Below, piece by piece: positions 1-6,679 of a stretch of 16,568 bases of DNA (positions within the stretch are counted from its first letter, which is position 1; the number at the start of each line of letters is the position of its first letter). Location: the NCBI RefSeq assembly GCF_938030785.1, contig NZ_CALHIK010000147.1, forward strand, positions 1 through 16,568, given 5' to 3'. The notes under the pieces are model-generated. The model made no database searches, was not told the origin of the DNA, and was given only the letters and a program-made list of their open reading frames with translations. This stretch comes from an uncultured Campylobacter sp. Lineage in GTDB: Bacteria; Campylobacterota; Campylobacteria; Campylobacterales; Campylobacteraceae. Position numbers and translations under genes: made by a program.

Positions 1-43
1 CGAGCTGATCGCAAAAATAGAACAAATCGACGAAGGAAAATAG
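1..43 (+). CDS. 3' end of an unidentified upstream gene (partial)
   Basis: Only the last 13 codons are visible, in the frame starting at base 2, reading ELIAKIEQIDEGK and ending at a TAG at 41-43. The stop lies 2 bases before the GTG start of pglB, so the two are almost certainly co-transcribed. In C. jejuni the gene before pglB is the glycosyltransferase pglJ, and a pgl glycosyltransferase is the natural guess from synteny. The visible tail is too short to confirm this. The last codons also carry the purine-rich GAAGGA that serves as ribosome binding site for pglB. Confidence 0.4.
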   Translation, partial: ELIAKIEQIDEGK

Positions 44-45
44 GC

Positions 46-2835
46 GTGGCGGAGAGAATGAGGGCTTTTGACATTAAGGCGCTAGAGCAAGAACCGGAGA
101 AATTTAATAAAAATATCGCGGATGCGGGCAGATTTAACGACTTTGATGGCGCGAGCGAAATTTGCAGCTTTGGTAAATTGAAAGGCGCTGGCAGGTACGC
201 AAGCGTGGATAAATTTAACGGCGCAGGTAAAGCTGACAGCGCAGACAAAGACGGTGCGGCTAAATTGAATACCTCGGACAAAATTTGCGGTACTGGTAAA
301 TTTAATGCCGCTGGTAAAATTTACGGAGGCGCGGCCGAGCTTGAGTACACAGCCGAGTTTTGCAGCGCAACTGGACTTGAGAGCATAGCCGAGCCTGAGG
401 ATGCGGCAGAACTTTATGGTGCGAATAGATTTAGAGACCGACGCGGTGTCGGCTCTAACGGATCTAGCCCTGCTCACGGCGCACGTCGCGGCGAAGATAA
501 ATTTAAAAGTACGGATGGATCTAGCCCGGCTCGCGCTGCTCGCGACGGCACGGCTAAATTTAACAGCGCAGGCAAGCGTGGCAGTAAGAATAAATTTAAC
601 AATACAAGCGGCAAGAGTAAATTTAATAACGCTAGCGGAGGGAGCGGCGCGCAGGGAGCCCGTAATAGCGCAGCTTCGAGTAGTACTTCGAGCGCAAATG
701 GCGCGGGCAGGGCGAAGCGCAAAATTTTCGGCTTTATAAAAAACTATGAGTTTTCCAAGCATATTTTGTTGATGATTTTGCTCGCATTTGCCTTTAGCGT
801 GGCGTTTCGTATGTGGTGGGTATATTGGGCGAGCGGATTTCCGAACTACTTTTTTTGGGACGGCGAGCTGATGATAAATACCAACGACGGCTACGCCTTT
901 GCAGAGGGCGCGCGCGACCGCCTCGCCGGCTTTCATCAGCCCAACGATCTTAGCTATTTTAGCGCGTCGCTTTCGATTTTGACTGCGTTTTTGGCTAAAA
1001 TTTTACCGTTTTCGCTGGAGAGCATTTTCGTTTATCTTTCGGTGGTTTGCAGCTCGCTCATCGTAGTGCCGATCTTGTTGATCTCAAGCGAGTTTCGCTG
1101 CATGCGCGCGGGCTTCATCGGTGCGCTTGTCGCGAGCGTGGCGAATAGTTACTACAACCGCACTATGGCTGGGTATTACGACACCGATATGCTAAATATC
1201 GTACTTGCGATGTGTATTTTGTGGGCGCTCATACGTATCTGCACGCGCGGCTCGCGCAGCACGCTGTTTTGGCTGGGCGCGTTTACGATATTTTATATGT
1301 GGTGGTATCCGTCCAGCTTCTCGCTAAATTCCATGATGCTCGCCGTGTTTTTTGCCTACACGCTGATTTTTAAGCGAAAAAGCAGGGTGAATTACGAAGC
1401 GATGATTATCTTTTTGATCGCGCTTTGCTCTACGCCGCTGGTGGCAAAGATTTTAATCTCGCTTACGCTATTTTGGCTCTTTGCATTTAAAGGAAAGCTA
1501 TTAAATTTTAAATCTCTAGCCCTTTTGGGCGGCTTTGCCGTGGCGTTTTTCATCGCAAACGGAGGCCTTAGCCCGATCATCTTTCAGGCTAAATTTTATA
1601 TCTTCCGCTCCTTTGCGGACAACGCCGATACGGCATTTCATTTTTTCAACGTCAATCAAACGATCCAAGAATCGGGCATCGTGCCGGCTAAAGTATTTAT
1701 GGAGCGCATCAGCTCGCATGTTGCGGTTTTTGTGATCGCGGCGATCGGATACGCGGTGCTTTGCTTTAGACATAAAGAATTTTTACTATCGATCCCGCTT
1801 CTGCTTTTGGGCTTTGCGGCGAACAAAGCGGGCCTTAGATTTACGATCTATGCAGTGGGCGTAATGGGGTTAAGTTTCGGATATATTTTGTATTTTTGCG
1901 TAAAGCGCTTGGATCTGCCAAAGATCGCTGCACGCGCGATACTGCTGATTTTAACGGCGCTTGCGATCTATCCCGCGTGGCAGCACATCGTCTCGTACAA
2001 GGTCGATACGGTCTTTTATCAAAGCGAGGTGCGGGTGTTTGACGAGCTCAAAGATAAAGCGCAGCGCGAGGATTACGCGCTTTCATGGTGGGACTACGGA
2101 TACGGCATACGCTATTACAGCGACGTAAAAACCCTCATCGACGGCGGCAAACACCTCGGCAACGATAACTTCCCCGTTAGCTTCGCGCTTTTTAGAGATC
2201 AGATGAGCTCTGCGAATATGGCGCGCCTGGATGTCGAATACACCGAGCGCGGATATAACGAAAAAATTCCAAACAAGCTAAAGCAAATTTTAAAAGATTA
2301 CAACGCGACTGACGTCAACGATTTTATCTTAAGCTTGGGGCTAGCCGATTTTAAGCCGCCGAAGCCTACGCGCGACATTTATTACATCCTGCCCGATCGC
2401 ATGATGAATATCTTCCCCGTCGTCACGCAGTTTTCAAACATCGACATCACCGACGGCAAACAGCTAGGCGAGCTGTTTTTCATAACGAGCGATAGGTTCG
2501 TTCAGGATCAAAGTGGCGTGCATATGGACAACGGCTTTTCGATCTCGCCGAATTTGCTTAGTCTGGAATTTAGCGGCAGAAAATTCGCGATCAATACCTT
2601 TTACGAAACGAGCTACGACGCGAGCGGCAAGCTGGCGGTCAAGGAGCTTAATATGGACAGCAGCGCGCAATTTTACGTGGTTTTTATGCGCGATTACGGG
2701 CGGTTTTTGCTGATGGATCGAGCGATGCTAAACTCGAGCTACGTGCAGCTTTTCGTATTTGAGCGCTATAAAAGCGATCTGTTTGAGCCGGTGATCTTAA
2801 ATCCTGCGGTGAAGGTGTATAAATTAAAGCGTTAA
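46..2835 (+). CDS. pglB: Oligosaccharyltransferase PglB with a ~226-residue repeat-rich N-terminal extension
   Basis: PglB is the single-subunit STT3-type enzyme of the inner membrane that moves a lipid-linked glycan onto Asn of D/E-X-N-X-S/T sequons in the periplasm. From residue ~228 to the end it aligns by eye with C. jejuni PglB (713 aa). Visible motifs are NDGYAFAEGAR with the metal-binding Asp at 281, YNRTMAGYYDTDM with the DTD at 379-381, NQTIQE with the EL5 Glu at 542, WWDYG at 681-685 and the MxxI motif at 786-789. About a dozen membrane segments begin near residue 238, followed by a C-terminal periplasmic domain. Residues 1-226 are extra: low complexity, basic, rich in G/A/S/K/N with recurring KFN. 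Their predicted side is cytoplasmic. The GTG at 46 has GAAGGA at 32-37; ATG 58 is the alternative, with GGAG at 51-54. No ATG, GTG or TTG lies in frame near residue 228, so the extension is probably translated. Operon head of pglA-F here. Confidence 0.95.
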   Translation: MAERMRAFDIKALEQEPEKFNKNIADAGRFNDFDGASEICSFGKLKGAGRYASVDKFNGAGKADSADKDGAAKLNTSDKICGTGKFNAAGKIYGGAAELEYTAEFCSATGLESIAEPEDAAELYGANRFRDRRGVGSNGSSPAHGARRGEDKFKSTDGSSPARAARDGTAKFNSAGKRGSKNKFNNTSGKSKFNNASGGSGAQGARNSAASSSTSSANGAGRAKRKIFGFIKNYEFSKHILLMILLAFAFSVAFRMWWVYWASGFPNYFFWDGELMINTNDGYAFAEGARDRLAGFHQPNDLSYFSASLSILTAFLAKILPFSLESIFVYLSVVCSSLIVVPILLISSEFRCMRAGFIGALVASVANSYYNRTMAGYYDTDMLNIVLAMCILWALIRICTRGSRSTLFWLGAFTIFYMWWYPSSFSLNSMMLAVFFAYTLIFKRKSRVNYEAMIIFLIALCSTPLVAKILISLTLFWLFAFKGKLLNFKSLALLGGFAVAFFIANGGLSPIIFQAKFYIFRSFADNADTAFHFFNVNQTIQESGIVPAKVFMERISSHVAVFVIAAIGYAVLCFRHKEFLLSIPLLLLGFAANKAGLRFTIYAVGVMGLSFGYILYFCVKRLDLPKIAARAILLILTALAIYPAWQHIVSYKVDTVFYQSEVRVFDELKDKAQREDYALSWWDYGYGIRYYSDVKTLIDGGKHLGNDNFPVSFALFRDQMSSANMARLDVEYTERGYNEKIPNKLKQILKDYNATDVNDFILSLGLADFKPPKPTRDIYYILPDRMMNIFPVVTQFSNIDITDGKQLGELFFITSDRFVQDQSGVHMDNGFSISPNLLSLEFSGRKFAINTFYETSYDASGKLAVKELNMDSSAQFYVVFMRDYGRFLLMDRAMLNSSYVQLFVFERYKSDLFEPVILNPAVKVYKLKR
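97..630 (+). repeat. AAATTT-rich degenerate repeat array inside the 5' end of pglB
   Basis: AAATTT starts at 100, 158, 211, 281, 298, 317, 499, 556, 592 and 619, which is ten copies in about 530 bases. A random hexamer would be expected roughly once per 4 kb. The clearest units share TAAATTTAAC/T followed by a GC-rich spacer such as GCGCAGG (near 210, 297, 555, 591 and 618). They encode K-F-N followed by small residues. The hexamer is mostly held in the phase that reads AAA-TTT (Lys-Phe). In the other phases a TAAATTTAA unit would create TAA stops. Confidence 0.85.
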
Positions 2836-2905
2836 ATTTTGCCGCGGCGCGCGGGTTAAATTTCGTCGCGGCATGCGGGCCAAATTTGACCGCCGCGCGT
2901 AGATT
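2834..2905. repeat. Imperfect 24-base tandem repeat between pglB and pglA
   Basis: Two adjacent 24-base units, 2834-2857 and 2858-2881, each start with AAATTT and continue with a CGCGGC...GCGGG block. By eye they match at 18 of 24 positions, and all six differences are transitions. A decayed third unit starts at 2882. Unit one begins inside the pglB stop codon. Further AAATTT copies follow at 2913 and 2924, just before the AAGGAG at 2931-2935. Confidence 0.7.
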
Positions 2906-2941
2906 TGGGATCAAATTTAGGCTAAATTTTAAGGAGAGCGA

Positions 2942-3178
2942 ATGAAATTTTTTCAGGCGTCGCCAGCGCTTTTTTCGGCGGTAAATTTCAAAAAAGTGCA
3001 GGGGCTTTTTGCGGCGCCGAATTTCATGGCACAAAATTTCATCGCGCAAAATTCTAGAGTGCAAAATTTCGCGCGAAATTTTAATCAGGGCGGCGAGAAT
3101 TTCGCGCGCCGCGCACAAAATCATATAAATTTTAAACCGCAAAATTTCAAAACGGAGCGTGAGCCGTGGCGCGCATAG
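2942..3178 (+). CDS. Doubtful 78-residue low-complexity ORF overlapping the pglA start
   Basis: An ATG at 2942 sits 6 bases after a strong AAGGAG (2931-2935). It opens a 78-codon frame that ends at 3178, 13 bases inside pglA and in a different frame. The product is low complexity, with recurring NF and QNF (VNF, PNF, AQNF, VQNF, PQNF). It comes from AAATTT words at 2945, 2983, 3034, 3064, 3076, 3128 and 3142 plus several GAATTT/AAATTC variants. I recognise no domain. It may be a translated leader coupled to pglA, or repeat DNA that pushed pglA away from an older ribosome binding site. The good ribosome binding site is the only positive evidence, and I would not assign a function. Confidence 0.3.
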   Translation: MKFFQASPALFSAVNFKKVQGLFAAPNFMAQNFIAQNSRVQNFARNFNQGGENFARRAQNHINFKPQNFKTEREPWRA

Positions 3179-4281
3179 GGTTTCTTTCGCACGAAAGCAT
3201 GAGCCTGTATTTCTTTCGCGCGCCGATAATGCGGGCTCTTAAAGAGCGCGGGCATGAAATTTACGCCATCGCGCCCGCGGGCGATTACACACAAAGGCTT
3301 GCGAGCGAATTTCACGCCGCGACCTACGAGCTCGACAAGGCCTCGATCAATCCTTTCAAAGTGCTTAAAAATAGCGAGGATCTGGCAGCCGTTTTGCGCG
3401 ATCTAAACCTAGATATGCTGCAGACCTCCGCACACAAATCAAACGTATTCGGCACCTTCGCGGCGAAAAAGGCGGGCATCAAAACCGTGTTAAATTTAGT
3501 CGAGGGGCTCGGCAGCTTCTACGTAGACAGCGACCTAAAATCGCTTCTAATTAGAGCCGTGATCGAGCGGCTTTACAAGCGCTCCCTGGCGCTTAGCGAC
3601 GGCTGCATCTTCGTAAATGACGCCGATCCCGATTATTTTTTGGCTAGGGGCTTGAGCCGCGAGGATAAAATTTACCGCATCAAAAGCGTGGGCGTGGATG
3701 CGAGCTACTTCGATCCGGACGTATGCGAAGGGGCGGATCTTGGCGAGCGAAAGGTCGTTTTGATGATGGGGCGCGCGCTTTGGCACAAGGGCATTAAGGA
3801 ATTTTACGAAGCGGCAGAGCTTTTAAAAGATCGCGCCGACGCAAGCTTCGTCTTTGTAGGCAGCGGATACGCGGGCAATAAAAGCAGTGCGGACGAAGCC
3901 TTTTTAAAAAGCCCGTTCGTGCGCTGGATACCTTGGAGTGAGCAGGTTCGAGGGCTGTATAAAAGCGCGTATATGTTCGTGCTGCCTAGCTACAAGGAGG
4001 GCTTTCCGCGCACGGTTTTAGAGGCGATGAGCATGGCGCGAGCCTGCGTGGTAAGCGATTGCAGCGGCTGCGTCGAGGCCGTGCAAGATGGCGTCAACGG
4101 CTTAATTTGCCGCACTCGCGACGCGAATGATCTTGCGCGAAAGATCAAAATTTTGCTAGATGATGAGCCGCTTTGCGAGAGGCTCGGGCGAAATGGGCGC
4201 GAGATGGTGCTTGCAAATTACGACGAAAAGATCGTCACGGAAAAATATTTAGAGGTTTATAGGAAATTTATCGATGTATAG
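3166..4281 (+). CDS. pglA: Glycosyltransferase PglA (GT4 family)
   Basis: PglA adds the second sugar, a GalNAc in C. jejuni, to undecaprenyl-PP-diNAcBac on the cytoplasmic face of the membrane. The 371-residue protein follows C. jejuni PglA closely: start (A)RIGFLSH, AHKSN at 89-93, LVEGLGSFY at 111-119, RALWHKGIKEFYE at 203-215, and PSYKEGFPRTVLEA with the GT4 E-x7-E pair at 278 and 286. Synteny (pglB-A-C-D-E-F) supports the call. The start is GTG at 3166 with GGAG at 3154-3157. Unlike the tight spacing elsewhere in the operon, 330 bases of AAATTT-rich sequence separate it from pglB. The 3' end overlaps pglC by 8 bases. The sugar specificity in this species cannot be read from sequence alone. 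Confidence 0.94.
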   Translation: MARIGFLSHESMSLYFFRAPIMRALKERGHEIYAIAPAGDYTQRLASEFHAATYELDKASINPFKVLKNSEDLAAVLRDLNLDMLQTSAHKSNVFGTFAAKKAGIKTVLNLVEGLGSFYVDSDLKSLLIRAVIERLYKRSLALSDGCIFVNDADPDYFLARGLSREDKIYRIKSVGVDASYFDPDVCEGADLGERKVVLMMGRALWHKGIKEFYEAAELLKDRADASFVFVGSGYAGNKSSADEAFLKSPFVRWIPWSEQVRGLYKSAYMFVLPSYKEGFPRTVLEAMSMARACVVSDCSGCVEAVQDGVNGLICRTRDANDLARKIKILLDDEPLCERLGRNGREMVLANYDEKIVTEKYLEVYRKFIDV

Positions 4282-4879
4282 GTGTTTTTTAAAGCGCGCG
4301 CTCGATTTTACGGCGGCTTTGGTTTTGATCATTTTGGTTTCGCCCGTGATGGCGCTTACGTGGTTCTTGATCCGCAAGCACATTAGCAAAAGCGCGATTT
4401 TTACGCAATCTCGCCCCGGGCTTGATGAGCAAATTTTTAAAATTTACAAATTTAAAACGATGAGCGACGAGCGCGGCGCGGACGGCGAGCTTCTGCCAGA
4501 CGAAGCGCGGCTGAACGATTACGGCAAAAAAATCCGCGCGCTAAGCCTGGATGAGTTGCCGCAGCTTTTCAACGTGCTAAAGGGCGATATGAGCTTCATC
4601 GGGCCGCGCCCGCTGCTGATCGAGTACCTGCCGCTTTATTCGCCGCAGCAGAGCCTGCGACACAGCGTGCGCCCTGGCATCACGGGGCTTGCGCAGGTAA
4701 ACGGTCGCAACGCGATCAGCTGGGAGAAAAAATTTGAGTTCGACACGTATTATGCGCAGAATTTAAGCTTCGCGCTCGATCTTAAGATCGCGCTTTTAAC
4801 GATTAAAAAAGTGCTTGCGAAAGAGGGCGTGAATAAAGAGGGCATGGCGACGACGGAGAAATTTAATGGACACAACTAA
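4274..4879 (+). CDS. pglC: Undecaprenyl phosphate N,N'-diacetylbacillosamine 1-phosphate transferase PglC
   Basis: PglC is a monotopic phosphoglycosyltransferase. It transfers phospho-diNAcBac from UDP-diNAcBac to undecaprenyl phosphate, the first membrane step of the pathway. At 201 residues it has the family's usual length. Visible are the N-terminal re-entrant helix with the Ser23-Pro24 kink, RPGLDEQIFKIYKFKTMSDER (47-67), the catalytic Asp93-Glu94 in SLDEL, the LKGDMSFIGPRPLL block, and RPGITGLAQVNGRNAISW. The end TTEKFNGHN nearly matches the C. jejuni end TTEKFNGKN. The ATG at 4274 overlaps the end of pglA by 8 bases, and the 3' end overlaps pglD by 14 bases, so translation is probably coupled along pglA-C-D. 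Confidence 0.96.
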   Translation: MYRCFLKRALDFTAALVLIILVSPVMALTWFLIRKHISKSAIFTQSRPGLDEQIFKIYKFKTMSDERGADGELLPDEARLNDYGKKIRALSLDELPQLFNVLKGDMSFIGPRPLLIEYLPLYSPQQSLRHSVRPGITGLAQVNGRNAISWEKKFEFDTYYAQNLSFALDLKIALLTIKKVLAKEGVNKEGMATTEKFNGHN

Positions 4880-5465
4880 AATTTACGTTTACGGCGCGAG
4901 CGGACATGGGCTGGTGGTCGCCGACGTCGCGCTAGCCGCGCGGGAAGCTAAATTTAGCGAGGTCGTTTTTTTAGACGACGCGGCGGGGCTGAAATTTAGC
5001 GAGGATCTGCCGAAATATCCCGTAATAATTGCAATCGGAGATAACAAAACTCGCGCAAAGATCCAAGAGAAGGTGGCGCGCGCAGGTTTTGAGATAGCGA
5101 CGCTGATTCATCAAAGCGCGATCGTTAGCCCAAGCGCCGTCATCGGCGAGGGCGCGGTCGTAATGCCCGGCGCCGTGATAAACGCGCGAGCTAAAATCGG
5201 TCGCGGCGCGATAATCAATTCAGGTGTCGTAATCGAGCATGAGTGCGAGATCGGCGAGTTTGCGCACATTAGCCCAAACGCGGCGCTTGCGGGCGGCGTG
5301 AAGGTGGGGGCGTTTTCGCACATCGGCATCGGTGCTAGCGTTATTCAGAGGCTAAAGATCGGGCAGCGCTGCATAATCGGCGCGGGCGCTGCGGTAGTGC
5401 GCGACATAGCTAGCGACAGCGTAGCCGTAGGCGTGCCTGCTCGCGTGATTAAAAAAAATGGCTGA
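4866..5465 (+). CDS. pglD: UDP-4-amino-sugar N-acetyltransferase PglD
   Basis: PglD acetylates the 4-amino group of the UDP-sugar made by PglE, using acetyl-CoA, to give UDP-diNAcBac. The N-terminal Rossmann-like part has KIYVYGASGHGLVVADVA (5-22), and the C-terminal part is a left-handed beta-helix of hexapeptide repeats (about 85-195). The catalytic base His125 sits in VIEHECEIGEF, at the same residue number as in C. jejuni PglD. The end GVPARVIKK is typical of the family. Length is 199 residues. The ATG at 4866 lies inside the last codons of pglC, with CGGAG just upstream. A gap of 116 bases with several AAATTT words follows before pglE. Confidence 0.95.
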   Translation: MDTTKIYVYGASGHGLVVADVALAAREAKFSEVVFLDDAAGLKFSEDLPKYPVIIAIGDNKTRAKIQEKVARAGFEIATLIHQSAIVSPSAVIGEGAVVMPGAVINARAKIGRGAIINSGVVIEHECEIGEFAHISPNAALAGGVKVGAFSHIGIGASVIQRLKIGQRCIIGAGAAVVRDIASDSVAVGVPARVIKKNG

Positions 5466-5560
5466 ATTTAAAATTTATAGCATTAAAAGTGATAAAATCC
5501 GAGCATTTAAATTTAATGCCGAAAGCTAAATTTAGCCTTGCGCCAAGCGAGGTTAAATTT
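5464..5560 (+). repeat. AAATTT-rich gap between pglD and pglE
   Basis: RAATTY words start at 5464 (GAATTT), 5471, 5509, 5528 and 5555 (all AAATTT), five in 95 bases. The stretch is open in the pglE frame back to an ATG at 5489. It therefore looks like a 31-codon N-terminal extension of PglE, but that reading lacks a ribosome binding site and has no counterpart in C. jejuni PglE. A weak -10-like TGATAAAAT (5490-5498) could be an internal promoter; I have low confidence in that. Confidence 0.55.
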
Positions 5561-5581
5561 AAAGATCAAGGAAGGATAGAG

Positions 5582-6679
5582 ATGGCAAGAGTATTTTTAA
5601 GCCCGCCGAATATGGGCGGCAATGAGCTTGAGTATATAAAAAAGGTATTTGAAAGCAACTATATAGCGCCTTTGGGCGAATATGTCGATAGATTTGAAAA
5701 CAGCGTCAAAGCTTATACCAAAACGCGCGGCGCGCTAGCGCTAAACGCAGGCACGGCGGCGCTTCATCTGGCGCTTCGCTGCAGCGGCGTAAAGGACGGC
5801 GACGTGGTGCTAGGGTCCACGTTTACCTTCATGGCGTCGCTAAATCCGATATTTTACGAGCGCTGCGTGCCGGTGCTGATAGATAGCGACGAGAGTTGGA
5901 ATTTAAGCCCGAAGCTGCTTAAAGAAGCGATCAAAAAATCGCCGAAAAAGCCGAAGGCGCTCATCGTTACGCACCTTTACGGACAGGCTGCGAAGATGGA
6001 TGAGATATGCGAAATTTGCGCTAATGAAAATATCGATCTCATCGAGGATGCCGCGGAGGCGCTGGGCGGATTTTATAAAGGCAAAGCGCTGGGCGGCATC
6101 GGAAAATGCGGCGCGCTAAGCTTCAACGGCAATAAAATCATCACTACCTCTGGCGGCGGAATGCTGATCTCAAACGACGAGGAACTAATCGCCAAGGCTA
6201 GATTTTACAGCACCCAGGCGCGCGAGCCGCTACTTCACTACGAGCACAAGGACTACGGCTACAACTACCGCTTAAGCAACGTCTTAGGCGCTATCGGCGT
6301 AGGCCAGATGGAGGTCTTGCCGCAGCGCGTAAAGAGAAAGCGCGAAATTTTTAAAATTTACGAGGATCTGTTTAGGGGCGCCGACGTGGAGCTTATGCCG
6401 GAAGTCGAAGGCGGCGAGGGCAACAGATGGCTTAGCACGCTTCTATTTAAGCAAAAAGGCGCTCATCTAAAGGTAATCGATGCTCTAAATAAAGCCGACA
6501 TCGAATCTCGCCCGCTTTGGAAGCCGATGCATCTGCAAAGCATCTTCTCAGGCGCGCTCAGCGTAGTTGACGGCACGAGCGCGGATATGTTTGAGCGCGG
6601 AATTTGCCTGCCTAGCGGCACAGATATGAGCGACGAGACGATCGAGCGCGTCGTAAAAATCGTAAAAGAAAACATCTAA
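5582..6679 (+). CDS. pglE: UDP-4-keto-sugar aminotransferase PglE
   Basis: PglE is the PLP-dependent aminotransferase (DegT/DnrJ/EryC1 family). It uses glutamate to aminate UDP-4-keto-6-deoxy-GlcNAc made by PglF. From ATG 5582 the 365-residue protein starts MARVFLSPPNMGGNELEYI, matching C. jejuni PglE from its first residues. An AAGGAAGGA stretch lies directly upstream (5569-5577). This start is preferred over the in-frame ATG at 5489. Visible are NAGTAALHLALR (55-66), HLYGQAAKMDEI (131-142), LIEDAAEALG with Asp156 and Glu159, the PLP lysine 185 in SFNGNKIITTSGGGML, YSTQAREPLLHYEH and GYNYRLSNVLGAIG. The C-terminal RPLWKPMH and ICLPSGTDMS are also present. The stop overlaps the pglF start by one base (TAATG). 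Confidence 0.95.
   Translation: MARVFLSPPNMGGNELEYIKKVFESNYIAPLGEYVDRFENSVKAYTKTRGALALNAGTAALHLALRCSGVKDGDVVLGSTFTFMASLNPIFYERCVPVLIDSDESWNLSPKLLKEAIKKSPKKPKALIVTHLYGQAAKMDEICEICANENIDLIEDAAEALGGFYKGKALGGIGKCGALSFNGNKIITTSGGGMLISNDEELIAKARFYSTQAREPLLHYEHKDYGYNYRLSNVLGAIGVGQMEVLPQRVKRKREIFKIYEDLFRGADVELMPEVEGGEGNRWLSTLLFKQKGAHLKVIDALNKADIESRPLWKPMHLQSIFSGALSVVDGTSADMFERGICLPSGTDMSDETIERVVKIVKENI

Noticed and set aside
97..630. CRISPR-like array
   Set aside because: The shared units are only about 9-17 bases and degenerate, spacing is irregular, the DNA is coding, and no cas gene is near.
401..739. 112-codon plus-strand ORF inside pglB
   Set aside because: A second open frame across the same low-complexity DNA; the pglB frame continues into a conserved core, this one does not.
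82..936. 284-codon minus-strand ORF
   Set aside because: It lies opposite the pglB repeat array and start of its core. It is kept open by palindromic AAATTT and GC-rich spacers, has no ribosome binding site of note and no recognisable domain.
5489..5581. Upstream ATG for PglE
   Set aside because: No ribosome binding site and no counterpart in C. jejuni PglE, while ATG 5582 has a strong one.
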